From positions 124,001 to 188,000 of the forward strand of contig JAXLSW010000010.1 of the NCBI GenBank assembly GCA_046330415.1: a DNA stretch of 64,000 nt. The letters run 5' to 3'. This stretch comes from RHKX01 sp046330415. GTDB lineage: Bacteria; Actinomycetota; Thermoleophilia; Solirubrobacterales; 70-9. Shown piece by piece: positions 42,268-52,409 of this stretch. The notes beneath the pieces are model-generated. The model was given only the letters and a program-made list of their open reading frames with translations, did not search any database and had not been told where the DNA came from. The translations under genes were made by a program, and so were the position numbers. Numbering within the stretch: position 1 is the stretch's first letter; each line of letters starts with the position of its first letter.

Positions 42268-42741
42268 TCAGCCAGTGAGGCGCTCGACCCGATGAGCCTT
42301 GGCGCCGCAGGGCGTCTCGACGACGACCTCGCTGCCGACCTCGGCGTCGCGGAGCGCCCTGGCCCACGGAGACTCCGCCGAGGCTTGCCCTCGGCCACGT
42401 TCGCCTCGGTTGGCCCGACGAGGGTCCAGACGTGGGTCTTGTCGGCCTCGACGTCCCGCACTTCGGCGCTGCGGCTGAAGGCGAGGCCTGCGCGTCCTCG
42501 TCGACCTCCACCACGACAGCGTCGATCAGCCGCGTCCGGAGCCGCTTGATCCGCGTCCCAGGTGCGCCTGATCCTCCTTGGCGATGTGGTAGTCGGCGTT
42601 CTCCTTGAGGTCGCCGAGCTCGCGCGCCGCCTTGATCCGCTCCGCCATCTGCAGGCGCGCCGGGCCCTCGAGCTCGCGAGCTCCCGCCCGCAGCTCCTCG
42701 GGAATCCCTCCCTTATTGATCGCCTCTCCGCTTCCTTCCAT
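42268..42741 (-). pseudogene. greA: Transcription elongation factor GreA, frameshifted
   Basis: From ATG 42741: 'MEGSGEAINKGGIPEELRAG' is followed by the coiled-coil block 'ERIKAARELGDLKENADYHI' and 'AKEDQ', the GreA N-terminal hairpin that rescues backtracked RNA polymerase. The C-terminal part continues in other frames ('VRDVEADKTHVWTLVGPTEA') and reaches a stop at 42268. At least three indels are present in a normally essential-type gene, again pointing to sequence error. Confidence 0.78.
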
Positions 42742-42815
42742 CCGGGCAGGTTGGCACATGGGCGCCGGCCTGTGCCCGCCGGCGCCATGGATGCCCGGTG
42801 GGCGCCGGCTGCGCG

Positions 42816-43616
42816 CTAGTGGGCCTTGATCTTGCCGAAGCCCCGCGCCAGCTTGTTCTTGTCGACGTTCCCACTCGATCCCGCGCACGTGCCCGATGCT
42901 CGTGTACTGCCGAATCGTCCATCCCTTGCCGGCCCAGTTGGCGGCCGGGACCAGGGAGGGGACGCCGAAGTTGGCGACCCAGAGGGGTGGCCGTCGAGCG
43001 CGAACGCGGTCGTGTCGCCGGTCGCCTGCCAGCTCGAGTTGTTCGTGTAGATGATCGGCTTGGAGCCGAGCTTGCGCTCGACGCGACTCAGCCAGGCCTT
43101 GATCCACGCCCGAAGCTCGAGCTCGTCGAGATCGGTGAACGGGGTCTCGACGTCGAGGACCGGACGCAGGTCCCGGCCGCGGAGCTGGCCGACGACCGAG
43201 GCGAAGAGGTTGGCCTCCTGGCGGGCGTCGAGCTTGGCTCCCGCGACGCCGTCGATCTCGGTGCCGGGGTCGGAGGCGAAGGCGCGGTGGTAGGCGCCGA
43301 CCCGGATCCCCTCCGCGCGGGCCTTCTTGTAGTTGCGCAGGTAGGTGGGATCGGCGCCGCACTGATCGGGCACGACGAGGCAGTCGTCGCCGCTGCCGCG
43401 GCTGGCCTGAAGGAAGGCGAACTTCGTCTGCGTCTGGCCGACCTGCTTCCACGCGATGTGGCCCTGGAAGCGGGAGACGTCGATCCCGCGGATGTGCTTG
43501 GGCGCGGCCTGCGCGGTCGACCCCGCGACGAGCATCGCGAGGGCCAGCAGCGCCGACGTAGCAACCAGCGCGGCGCCGAGGCGCGAGCGATGTCCTGCGA
43601 GTCCCATCTGCCCCAT
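42816..43616 (-). CDS. Glycoside hydrolase family 25 lysozyme-like protein
   Basis: The protein has 266 residues with a signal peptide ('LVATSALLALAMLVAGSTAQA'-type, cleaved near 'AQA'). GH25 motifs are 'HIRGIDVSRFQGHIAW' (first catalytic Asp) and 'RPVLDVETPFTD' (catalytic D-x-E). It cleaves the glycan strand of peptidoglycan. Between about 42990 and 42880 the family sequence is in another frame ('LWVANFGVPSLVPAANWAGK', 'IRQYTSIGHVRGI'). It then returns for the last 18 residues, so two compensating indels alter about 35 residues here. Confidence 0.85.
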   Translation of the reverse strand: MGQMGLAGHRSRLGAALVATSALLALAMLVAGSTAQAAPKHIRGIDVSRFQGHIAWKQVGQTQTKFAFLQASRGSGDDCLVVPDQCGADPTYLRNYKKARAEGIRVGAYHRAFASDPGTEIDGVAGAKLDARQEANLFASVVGQLRGRDLRPVLDVETPFTDLDELELRAWIKAWLSRVERKLGSKPIIYTNNSSWQATGDTTAFALDGHPSGSPTSASPPWSRPPTGPARDGRFGSTRASGTCAGSSGNVDKNKLARGFGKIKAH

Positions 43617-43723
43617 CGAACACGCCGCCGCGGCGATAGTTGCCCGCGAATGGGTGCGCTGCAGGCGATCGCCCGTCGCTAGCTGGCCTCCCAGTGCTCA
43701 CCCCCGACCCAACCGACCCCGGT

Positions 43724-43768
43724 GAGATCGACACTTGGGACGCTGAGCGGCCGAAAGGTCGATCTCGC
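43724..43768 (+). repeat. 45-bp direct repeat, copy 1, with inverted ends
   Basis: 41 of 45 bases match copy 2 at 43860-43904. The ends GAGATCGAC and GTCGATCTC are inverted repeats, so each copy could fold into a hairpin. It lies in the gene-free stretch 43617-43916 between the GH25 and DUF2993 genes. It is possibly a small dispersed element. Confidence 0.7.
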
Positions 43769-43859
43769 ACTGGGAGTGGCGGGGCGGGGCAGGGACGCTT
43801 TGGGGACAGCGTGCAGGGCGGGGGCGTTCGGCGCGCCGGGGTTCTCCGGTGTGAACGCT

Positions 43860-43904
43860 GAGATTGACGTTTGGGACGCGGAGCGGCCGAAAGGTCGATC
43901 TCGC
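43860..43904 (+). repeat. 45-bp direct repeat, copy 2
   Basis: Same sequence as copy 1 with four substitutions, three of them in the left arm. The right arm GAGCGGCCGAAAGGTCGATC is identical in both copies. Confidence 0.7.
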
Positions 43905-43916
43905 GATGTTCGAGAA

Positions 43917-44630
43917 CTACGGCACGATCTCGAGCCGTCTCGCCACAGCGGCGGCGATCGTCGTCGCGAGCGGCCCCGCCGGGTAGCCGGCGATCGTCCC
44001 ACCCCCGGCCCCGACCCTGAGCGCGCCCGCCGTGCTGATCAGCTCGATCTGCAGGGAGACCTCGATTCGCCTGGAGCCGAGCGGCGCCGATCCGGCGACG
44101 CTGCCGAGTAAGCCACCCCCGGGGAACTGAGGAAGCACCCGGAGGCAAGAACGGCGAGATCGGCGGCCCGGTCACGTGCGCGCGGGTCGCCATCGCGTGG
44201 GGACCGGGCGGCGGCGCTCGAGGACGAATGCGCTGACGGCGAAGGGGCCGGTGCGGAAGTCGGTGAGCTCGACGTCGACGTCGGCGAAGCCATCGAGGCG
44301 CCGGGCCGACGGTGGCCCTCCCCGAGGACGCTCATCGCCTCCGGCGGCCGCTTGCGGCCGTGCTCCGCCCGGGCCGGGCGTCGATCCGGGCCCCGGCGCG
44401 CCGAGAGCCAGCCGATCTCGAGCCCGCTGCCGCGCACCTCGATCAGGTCGCCGGCGTTGCGCAGCAACCGTATTGCCGGGAACGCCCGTACGCGCACCTC
44501 GGCTGTTCCACCGCGCTCGATCAAGCGCCCGTGGATGCGCCGCGCTGCGACGCGGCACCAACAACTGGGTACCGAGCGCAGCGAGTGCGGCTAACGCCAG
44601 GACGAGGCCACGGCGACCGCCGCCTCCACG
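43917..44630 (-). pseudogene. DUF2993 (LmeA-like) protein, frameshifted
   Basis: Pieces in order on the minus strand are a hydrophobic lead ('GLVLALAALAALGTQLLVPR'), 'RRIHGRLIERGGTAEVRVRA', 'FPAIRLLRNAGDLIEVRGSG', 'FADVDVELTDFRTGPFAVSA', and the end piece 'PLATTIAAAVARRLEIVP' stopping at 43917. The layout (membrane lead, beta strands with 'FP', alternating hydrophobics) is that of DUF2993 proteins, of which LmeA binds phospholipids in the periplasm. At least three indels are needed. The exact start is not visible. Confidence 0.55.
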
Positions 44631-44752
44631 CTACCCACGGGCTCACGGGGCTGGTGAGAGCCCCATCACGCCGCCCCGCCCCGCGTGCTCGGCGGCCCGG
44701 CCGCAACCACCCAGCGGCGCCTGTCCCGCCGCTCCCGGGCATCTCGCCCGCG

Positions 44753-47178
44753 ATGACCGGGTCGAGGCTGAGGAGGAAGCCCGCATCGCGGGGGATCGCG
44801 ATAGCGGTTCTGACGGCGACGTTCGCCGCGCTGGCCGCGCTCGCCCCGGTGGCGCTCGGCTCCCTACATCCCACGCCCACCGCGGCGGATCGCTGACGAC
44901 GGTGAAGGGAAACTTGAAGCCGCTGTACCCGGAGGAGTCGATGCCGGCGTTCCGCCATGCGGCCAAGCAGGGGTTCGTCCTCGAGATGGACACGCGCGTG
45001 ACCGCCGACGGACGGGTTGTGCTGATGCACGACTCCGAGCTCGAGCGGACCACCGACTGCACCGGCCTCGTCAACTCCAAGACCCTGGCCGAGATCCGCA
45101 AGGGCTGCGAGATCGACACCCTCGGCACCGACATCCGCGACGACACCTCCAGGCCGCTCGGCCCCAACGACGATCGCCGCACCCACGTGCCGACCCTCGC
45201 CGAGGCGCTCAGGGTCGCGATGAAGTACGGGGTCGGCGTCAACCTCGAGATCAACAACTACGCGAGCAACGACGACTACGACGCCACCGGCGACTTCCAG
45301 CGCCGCGTCGCCCGTCAGCTCGAGGACAGCGCCTTCCCGCCCGGCGACCTGATCCTGCAGAGCTTCGCCCCCGGCAACCTGTCGCTCTTCCAGGAGGATC
45401 CCTACTTCGCCGACGCGAAGATCTCGTTCCTGACGCTGGCGTCGCTCAACGACATCGGGCCGACCGTCGGCGACGGCATCGACGCCGACTACATCTCGCC
45501 CGCCTGGCCGGTGAGCACCGAGATCATCCAGAAGGCTCATTCGCTCGGAATGCAGGTCGTTCCCTACACGATCGACACGCCCGCCGAGGTGCGCGATGCG
45601 ACGCTTGCCGGGGTCGACGCGATCATCACGGACGACCCTGCGATGGCGCGTCGCGCCGCCGTCAAGGCATTCCCGAAGCCGCCGAAGGCACCGAAGCCGC
45701 CGGCGCGTAAGACGTGCCGCGGCTTCGCGGCGGCCAACAGCGTGCCGCCGGTCCAGAGCTTCCACGCCGACGACTCCGGGCCGCGGATGTTCGCTCTGCA
45801 GTTCAAGCAGGACATCGGGAACGTCGCCACCTACCGCGACTTCCGGACCAAGATCGAGTGCATGATCCGGACCTACGTCGAGCCGAAGCTCGCCGACGAT
45901 CGCCCCAACGTCGTCGCGCTCACCGAGGACGTCGGTGTGATGACCCTCGCCACCGGTAGCCGCACCGCCCGGACCCGCGAGCTGTTCGGCGACCCGGCCA
46001 ACATCCCCGGCTGCGAGGGCGTCCCCTCGCCGTGCGGGATCGTGCAGGCGCTGCTCTCCCTCGACGGCGACTACGCATCCCAGGAGGCCGCCTACTCCTC
46101 GCGCTTCGACGGCTCCACTCCCTTCGCGCAGACCTTCCTCGCCGGGACCGACACCTTCGGCCGCGGTTGGATGCAGACGTTCTCCGATCTCGCCAAGCGC
46201 TATGGCGTCTACATCGTCGGCTCCAACAACCAGGCCGAGTTCCGCGAGTCCATCGACCCGACCGAGGTGGCGGCGTTCGCCGATCCCGACGTGGTCGGGG
46301 CGAAGAGCGCCTTCGTCGCGACGTCGCCCGAGGTCTACAACGAGGCGTTCGTGTGGGGTCCCAAGGACGTGACCAAGGACGGGCCCGCGCCGCTTCGCAA
46401 CGTCGTCTACTCGAACAGGAAGGTCCCACTCACCGACATCGAGAACGCCCTCGCGCTGACCCCGGGACCGTCGAGCGGCCCCGATGCGGTCGAGAACATC
46501 CGCCCGTACCGCATCCCCGGGACGAAGGCCAAGATGTCGATCGCGACGAGCCTGCCGGCCTTCCGCTACGACGGCAACCTCTCGCCGTTCGGCGAGCCGC
46601 CCGCCGCGACGATCGACCCCTGCTCCGACACCGCCACCTACTACATGCTCTGCATGGACAAGCTCGGCGCCAACCTCGTCATGCAGGACGAGGCCAACCC
46701 CGGCCGTTGGGCATCGCCCGAGGGCTTCTGGCAGCCGCTGGAGTGGATGGGCTCGAGCTGGCGCGCGGTCGCTGATCCGACCGTCGACTTCGACTACAAC
46801 GTCACCCCGTTCATGGTCGGCAACCTCGCCGATCTCGAGTTCGACGGGCAGACCTCGATCACCCAACGCGGCCTGAAGGGGGCGAAGGGACAGAGCGGCG
46901 AGTCGACGCGCTGCCACTACGTGGGCAACTCGAAGCTGATCACCGCCCCGCCCGAGGACGACCCATCCGCCTACGGCGTCTACGCCGGGGGCAAGCGCGA
47001 GTTCCTCGGCCTCGCTCCGTGGGTGACAGGCGACGGCTCGCGCGCGAAGCTCCGCGCCACCGGCGAGGCGCTCGCGCCTGGGTCCGGCTCCCCGCGCGAG
47101 AACGACTACGTCGAGACGGCGGTGATCGCCGACCTCCCGTTCCCGCCCGATCCGCGGCGGCGCAACTGCCTGGGCTGA
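44753..47178 (+). CDS. Secreted fusion: glycerophosphodiester phosphodiesterase + nitrilase-superfamily-like domain (frameshift near signal peptide)
   Basis: ATG 44753 begins a signal peptide ('RGIAIAVLTATFAALAALAP') in one frame. At about 44886 the frame changes to the main open frame, which runs to 47178. Residues after the signal form a GDPD domain: 'HAHRGGS', 'EESMPAFRHAAKQGFVLEMD', 'VVLMHDSELERTTDCTG', 'NLEINNY'. From about 45760 a second domain starts ('MFALQFKQDIGNVATYRDF', 'DRPNVVALTEDVGVMTLATG', 'RNVVYSNRKVPLT', 'NLVMQDEANPGRW') like extracellular carbon-nitrogen hydrolases. A clear nucleophilic Cys is not obvious. The fusion is unusual. The single frameshift is probably an error. 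Confidence 0.75.
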
Positions 47179-47232
47179 CCGCCACCGGCACCGCCACCCA
47201 CCCGCCCGCCCGAGGCGGCATCATTGACGGGG

Positions 47233-48276
47233 ATGAACCCTCCGGCAACGAAGGTCATCTCCACAGCGACCACCTCTCCGGACTCGGGGGAGACGCTTCG
47301 CGACGCGCACGGACGCGCCATCAGCGACCTCCGCGTCTCGGTCACCGACCGCTGCAACTTCCGCTGCCAGTACTGCATGCCGGCGGACGGCCTGCCGTGG
47401 CTCGAGCGCGCCGAGATCCTCACCTTCGAGGAGATCGAGCGCCTCGTCTCCGTCTTCGTCGCGCTCGGCATCGAGGACGTGCGGCTGACCGGCGGGGAGC
47501 CGCTGGTCCGCCGCGACTTCCCGAACCTCGTGGCGCGGCTCGCCGCGATCGAGGGCGTCGCCGACCTCTCGGTGACCACGAACGGCTACCTGCTCGAGCG
47601 CGACGCCGCGGCACTCGTCGAGGCCGGGATCGGCCGCGTCAACGTCTCGATCGACTCGCTCGCCCGCGACCGGTTCTTCGAGATCACGCGTCGCGACGCG
47701 CTGCCGCAGGTGCTGCGCGGGCTCGAGGCGATCGCGGCTCACGAGTCGGTCCGGCCGATCAAGGTCAACGCGGTCGCGATGCGCGACTTCACCGAGCGCG
47801 AGGTCGGCGGCTTCGTCGAGCTGGCGAGGACGAGCGACTACCAGGTCCGCTTCATCGAGTTCATGCCGCTCGACGCCGACCGCGCCTGGACCGAGGGCGC
47901 GGTCCTCACCGGCGAGGAGCTGCGGGCGTTGATCGAGCGCGAGCACCCGCTCGTCGAGAGGCCGCGGGAGCCGTCAGCGACGGCGAGGGTCTTCGAGTTC
48001 GCCGACGGGCGCGGCGAGATCGGCTTCATCAACCCGGTCAGCGAGCCGTTCTGCTCCGACTGCAACCGCCTGCGCCTCACCGCCGAGGGCAAGCTCCGGA
48101 CCTGCCTCTTCTCGATGCACGAGACCGACCTGCGGGGACCGATGCGGGAGGGGGCCGGCGACGCCGAGCTCGCCGAGCTGATCCGCGACGCGGTCTGGCG
48201 CAAGGAGCTCAAGCATCGCGTCGGCGAGCCCGGGTTCCGCCCGCCGCCCCGCTCGATGAGCGCCATCGGGGGCTGA
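47233..48276 (+). CDS. moaA: GTP 3',8-cyclase MoaA
   Basis: The protein has 347 residues. The radical SAM cluster is 'CNFRCQYC', with 'RLTGGEPLVRRDF'. The C-terminal second cluster is 'FCSDCNRLRLTAEGKLRTC', and the catalytic tail ends in 'GG'. It makes the first intermediate of molybdopterin from GTP. An in-frame TTG at 47224 is possible. It supports the Mo hydroxylase and XdhC/MocA genes of the 23-39 kb locus. Confidence 0.95.
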   Translation: MNPPATKVISTATTSPDSGETLRDAHGRAISDLRVSVTDRCNFRCQYCMPADGLPWLERAEILTFEEIERLVSVFVALGIEDVRLTGGEPLVRRDFPNLVARLAAIEGVADLSVTTNGYLLERDAAALVEAGIGRVNVSIDSLARDRFFEITRRDALPQVLRGLEAIAAHESVRPIKVNAVAMRDFTEREVGGFVELARTSDYQVRFIEFMPLDADRAWTEGAVLTGEELRALIEREHPLVERPREPSATARVFEFADGRGEIGFINPVSEPFCSDCNRLRLTAEGKLRTCLFSMHETDLRGPMREGAGDAELAELIRDAVWRKELKHRVGEPGFRPPPRSMSAIGG

Positions 48277-48296
48277 GACCCGGTCAGAGCGAACTC

Positions 48297-51040
48297 GTGG
48301 CGCAGGGATCGATGCTCGAGCGGGAGGGCGAGGTGGCGAGGATCGGCGCCGTCCTCGACGAGGCGGTGGCCGGCCGCGGCTCCCTGATGGTCGCCGAGGG
48401 CCCCGCCGGGATCGGCAAGTCGACGCTGCTCGAGGCTGCGGTGCAGATGGCCGCCGATCGGGGGATGGGGGTGCTGCGGGCGCGTGGGGGGGTGCTCGAG
48501 CAGCGGGTCGAGTTCGGGATCGTCCGCCAGCTCGTCGAGCGCGAGGTCGTCCGCGCCGCGCCCGCCCAACGCGAGCGACTGCTCGGCCTGGCGTCGCCGG
48601 CTGGCGGTGCCGGGGGGACGTAGAGGCCTGGTGCGACTGGGCTCGGCCGATCCCCTCGCCGGCGACCTTCACGGGCTGCAACGGCAATGCGGAACTTGGC
48701 GCGGAGGAACGTCGCCCTGCTCGCGGGCTCGACGACGCAATGCGGGGATGCAATGCTGCGTGCGGGCGGCCATCAGCCAACTGGCTCGGCGGCCTGCTCG
48801 GCGGCGATGCTCGTCTGCAGGTGCCATTGGAGGCGAGCTGGGCAGGTGTTGCCGAGATGCTGCAGCCTGCTGGATCCAGCACTTGCGCCCTGGAACTGCT
48901 CAGCCGGAGCGCAACTGCTGGGCTTCTGCTCGATGTTCGGGACTGCTCCGGAGAGGATTCCGTCGACTCCTGCTTCGGCAGCGGCGGCATCCTTCTGGCC
49001 TGATCGAGCTGCTGGACGAGTTCGCCGCCGAGAGTACCGGCGAGCTGCTGGCGGGAGCGGGTCGGCGGGGCCTGATCGCCGGCGGCAGCAGGCGCTCCTG
49101 CTGCTCGGCCTGGCCGCCTGGGGCCGGCCTGACGCGGTCGCCGAGGCGCTGGCGACGCTCGGCGGCGAGGGCGAGCTGCGCCACGTCGCCGCCATCGCGG
49201 ATCTCGACGCCGAGGAAGCCGCAGCCGCGGCGGACCGGCTCGCGGCGGCGAAGATCTCGTCGCCGGACGGCCGCTGCGCATCGCCCATCCGCTCGTCTGG
49301 GCCGCGATCGCCGAGCAGCGCTCTCCTCCGAGCGAGCGGCCGCGCACCGCTGCGCGATCGCCGTGCTGCGGGCGGATGGCGCGGGCGATGACGCGCTGAT
49401 CCCGCACGCGCTCGAGGCCGAGCCGTCCGGCGACGAGGAGCTGGTCGCGCTGCTGCGGCGCAGCGGGCGGCGTGCGCTCCTCACGGGTTCTCCGGAGAGC
49501 GCGGCAGTGCAGCTGGAGGCGGGCGGTCGCCGAGCCGCCGCCCGAGGCCGAGCGTGGAGAGCTCCTCGCCGAGCTCGGCCGGGCCGAGGTCCGAGCGGGC
49601 GAGTTCGGCGAGGGGATCAGCCACCTCGACGGAGCGTTGCGACTGCTCGGTCCCGAGCGCGCCGCAGGGGCGCATCGCGATCGCGTCTACGCGGCCTTCG
49701 CCCGGCGGGGATGGACGCTGCGCAGGGTGCGGTCCGGGAAGCGCTTGCGGCGATCGGCGACGACGCCGGTGACGCCGGCCTGCCCCTGTGCCGATCTCGC
49801 GCTGCTCGCCTGGCTCTCGGGGTCTGACCACGGGCTCGATCTCGAACGCCATGGAGAGCTCGCCGGTGCAACGACCGCCGAGCGGACCGTGCTGGCGATC
49901 CGCGCCCAGGAGGCTCACTCGAGCGGCGACGACCCCGACGCCGCGGTGATGCTCGCCGAGCGCGCGCTCGGGGGCGGGCGGCTGATCGCCGAGGACACCG
50001 CGGAGGCCCTCTCCTGGTTCATGGCGCTCTACGCGCTGCTCAGTTGCGAGGCGCACGACGCCGCCTCGCGCGACCATCGCCGACGCCCTCGCCGACGCGG
50101 GCCGCCGCGGCTCGGCCTTCGCCCACTGCGGCGCGCTCGGGGCCCGCGCCGTGCTCGCGCTCAACGAGGGCCGCCCATGACGCTGAGGCGGACGCCCGAG
50201 AGGCCGCCGCGGAGGAGGGATCCCTCCGGTGATGGCACCGGTCAGCTTCATCTCGTCCTCGCCCTCACCGACCAGGGGGAGATCGAGGACGCCGCCGCCG
50301 AGCTCGAGGCCGCGGGTCTCGCGACCGGGCCCGGCGGGCCGACGGTGATGCGGTGGATGCCGTGGGCCCGCGCTCGCCTGCGGGAAGCCCAGGGGGACGA
50401 CGCCGGCGTCCGCGAGGCCGTCACCGCGCTTGCGGCCGACGACGCCGAGGGCAAGCCGCGCGCGCTCGCCTGGCGAGCCCTGCTGGCCCGATCGCTGAGC
50501 GCGCGAGAGCCCGCCGAGGCGACGACCCTCGCCGCCGAGCATCACGCGTGGGCGTCCCGCTGGGGGACGTCCGGCCGCGCTCGGTGTCGCCGAGCGCGCG
50601 GTCGCGTTGACGGCGACCGGGACCGAGCGCGCGGATCGGCTCGAGGGGGCGGTTCACCCTGCCGCTCCTCGCTGCGCACCGAGGAGGCTCGGGCGCGGCT
50701 GGACCTCGGCGTCGCCCTCCTGCGCGCCGGTCGCCGTCGCGAGGGACGGGGATGCGCTCGAACCCGCGCTCGAGGCCGCCCTGGCCTGCGGAGCGCGCCA
50801 CGTCGTCTGGGCCGCGGCCGAGGAGCCCGAGGGCCGCCGGGGCTTCGCCGCGGTGGATCTCCTTCGACGAGCTGACGGCCTCCGAGCGCCGCGTCGCCGA
50901 GCGGGCCGCGGCGGGAAGCACTGCCAACCGCGAGATCGCCGCGGAGCTGTTCGTCACCCCCAAGACGGTCGAGAACCACCTCACCCGCGCCTACGCCAGC
51001 TCGGCGTCAGCCCCGGACGGAGCTGGCCGGCGCCCTCTGA
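48297..51040 (+). pseudogene. Large ATP-binding LuxR-family regulator, heavily frameshifted
   Basis: The N-terminus is an AAA/NACHT-like ATPase ('MLEREGEVARIGAVLDEAV', P-loop 'EGPAGIGKSTLL'). The far end is a LuxR helix-turn-helix ('LTASERRVAERAAAG', 'NREIAAELFVTPKTVENHL') finishing at a stop at 51038-51040. Between them the coding sequence jumps frames many times while codon bias stays high. The length of about 2.7 kb is normal for the LAL family. The gene is not functional as written. Given the regular spacing of breaks, sequence error is more likely than decay. Confidence 0.75.
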
Positions 51041-51063
51041 GTCCAGCCGCGGCACCCACGCCG

Positions 51064-51092
51064 ACCCCCCCAAGCCTGGAAGTCAGGGGGGT
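51064..51092 (+). terminator. Hairpin terminator after the LuxR-type gene
   Basis: ACCCCCC (51064-51070) pairs with GGGGGGT (51086-51092) around a 15-base loop, 24 bases after the LuxR stop. It precedes the next gene by about 40 bases. Confidence 0.5.
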
Positions 51093-51134
51093 GCTCCCTC
51101 ATGAGCGGGGACGCGGCGCGGCGATGGTGGGCGC

Positions 51135-51329
51135 GTGACCTCGACCACCCCGATCGCCATCGACTGCGAGCTCGACTCCCTCGAGGAGCCGATCCGCGGC
51201 CGGCTGCGAAACCGGGGCGGGCGTGAGGCCGAGTTCAGCGGCTGGATCGAGTTCTCCGCTGTCCTCATCGACCTCGCCGAGGAAGCGCAAGCCCAGAACC
51301 CAGAGCCCACCAAGGAGGGACAGCTATGA
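51135..51329 (+). CDS. Small hypothetical protein, 64 aa
   Basis: GTG start, stop overlapping the ATG of the next gene by four bases. It is acidic and hydrophilic, with 'IDCELDSLEEPIRGRLR' and 'FSGWIEFSAVLIDLAEEAQ'. No family recognised. Overlap and direction suggest co-transcription with the collagen-like gene, though high-GC frames can be open by chance. Confidence 0.5.
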   Translation: MTSTTPIAIDCELDSLEEPIRGRLRNRGGREAEFSGWIEFSAVLIDLAEEAQAQNPEPTKEGQL

Positions 51330-51928
51330 ACACCACCGGAAACCGGCGTCTCGGCGGCGCCCAGATGATCGTCGCCTGCGTCGCGCTGTTCGTCGCGCTC
51401 GGCGGCACCGCGGTCGCCGCGAAGGACCTGATCACCGGCAAGGAGATCGCCAAGAGCACGATCACGAGCAAGAACGTCAAGAACGGGACGCTGAAGACGG
51501 GCGATCTGAGCAAGAAGACGGTCGACTCGCTGCAGGGTCAGAAGGGCGAGAAGGGGCCGCAGGGGCCGGCCGGCGCCAACGGGATCGTCACCCCGGTCAG
51601 CGGCTTCGACGCCTCCGAGAACGTCCCCGCCAACCAGGTGCGCAACGTGGTCACCCTCAACGTCGCCGCGGGCAGCTACGTGGTCACCGCGAAGACGAAC
51701 CTGTTCTCGACCGGCACCGATGGATTCGGCTGCAACATCGAGGCCAACGACGCGACCCTCGAGTCCTCGGGGATGACCTGGGAGCCGTCGGCGAACAACC
51801 TCCACCTGCCGGTGATGACGCAGGGCATCGCTCCGGCCGGGACAACGAAGATCGAGCTCGCCTGCGGTTCGGCTGGTGATACGACGTCCGCCTCCGGCTC
51901 GAGCCTGATCGCGATCCCGGTCGGCTGA
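51326..51928 (+). CDS. Exported protein with short collagen-like segment (Thermoleophilia-type)
   Basis: The protein has 200 residues. The membrane/export leader is 'MIVACVALFVALGGTAVAAK', followed by a linker of repeating 'ITGKEIAKSTITSKNVKNGT' type, a short collagen-like 'GPQGPAGANG', and a beta-rich C-terminal domain. This architecture is frequent in Solirubrobacterales. It is probably surface located; function unknown. AAGGAGG lies 7 bases before the ATG, and a strong hairpin follows the stop. Confidence 0.8.
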   Translation: MNTTGNRRLGGAQMIVACVALFVALGGTAVAAKDLITGKEIAKSTITSKNVKNGTLKTGDLSKKTVDSLQGQKGEKGPQGPAGANGIVTPVSGFDASENVPANQVRNVVTLNVAAGSYVVTAKTNLFSTGTDGFGCNIEANDATLESSGMTWEPSANNLHLPVMTQGIAPAGTTKIELACGSAGDTTSASGSSLIAIPVG

Positions 51929-51963
51929 CCCCGGGGAGGGCGCCGGAACGTCGGCGCGACACG

Positions 51964-51992
51964 CGCGGGGCCGCTCTCGGGGCGGCCCCGCG
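51964..51992 (+). terminator. Strong hairpin terminator
   Basis: CGCGGGGCCGC (51964-51974) and GCGGCCCCGCG (51982-51992) form a perfect 11-bp stem with a 7-base loop, 35 bases after the collagen-like gene and 19 bases before the next ATG. Confidence 0.75.
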
Positions 51993-52010
51993 GTGTGTCA
52001 TGCTGCGCCC

Positions 52011-52409
52011 ATGGCAGACGATCTCAGCCTCGGTGAGGCGGCCAAGCAGCTTGGGGTCAGCGTCGACACGCTGCGCCGCTGGGATTCCTCCGGGAAGCTC
52101 GAGACCACTCGCGACGAGGGCGACCGCCGCCGTGTCCCCGTGAGCGAGGTCGAGCGACTGCGCCCGGCGCCCGAGCGCCACCGCACCGGCGACACCTTCT
52201 CCGCCCGCAACCGCTTCGCGGGCAAGGTCGTCTCCGTGGAGTCGGACGGCGTCATGGCCCTGGTCGAGATCGAGGCCGGGCCGCACCGGATCACGGCGGC
52301 GATCACCCGCGATGCCGTCGAGGAGCTGGGGCTCGTCGAGGGCGTCGAGGCGGTGGCGACCGTGAAGGCGACCTCGGTCATGGTGGCGCGGGAGCGCAGC
52401 GATGGCTGA
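52011..52409 (+). CDS. HTH-TOBE protein (candidate molybdate-responsive regulator)
   Basis: The protein has 132 residues. The N-terminal MerR/excisionase-type helix-turn-helix is 'LSLGEAAKQLGVSVDTLRRW'. The C-terminal TOBE/Mop domain ('SARNRFAGKVVSVESDGVMA', 'ITRDAVEELGL') is the type that binds molybdate or tungstate. A direct one-domain-plus-one-domain sensor of molybdate is the natural reading. It overlaps the next gene by eight bases. Its vicinity to moaA and the Mo hydroxylase genes supports this. Confidence 0.82.
   Translation: MADDLSLGEAAKQLGVSVDTLRRWDSSGKLETTRDEGDRRRVPVSEVERLRPAPERHRTGDTFSARNRFAGKVVSVESDGVMALVEIEAGPHRITAAITRDAVEELGLVEGVEAVATVKATSVMVARERSDG

Noticed and set aside
44521..46917. 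798-codon open frame opposite the GDPD fusion gene
   Set aside because: No motif, Arg-rich composition; the plus strand has GDPD signatures.
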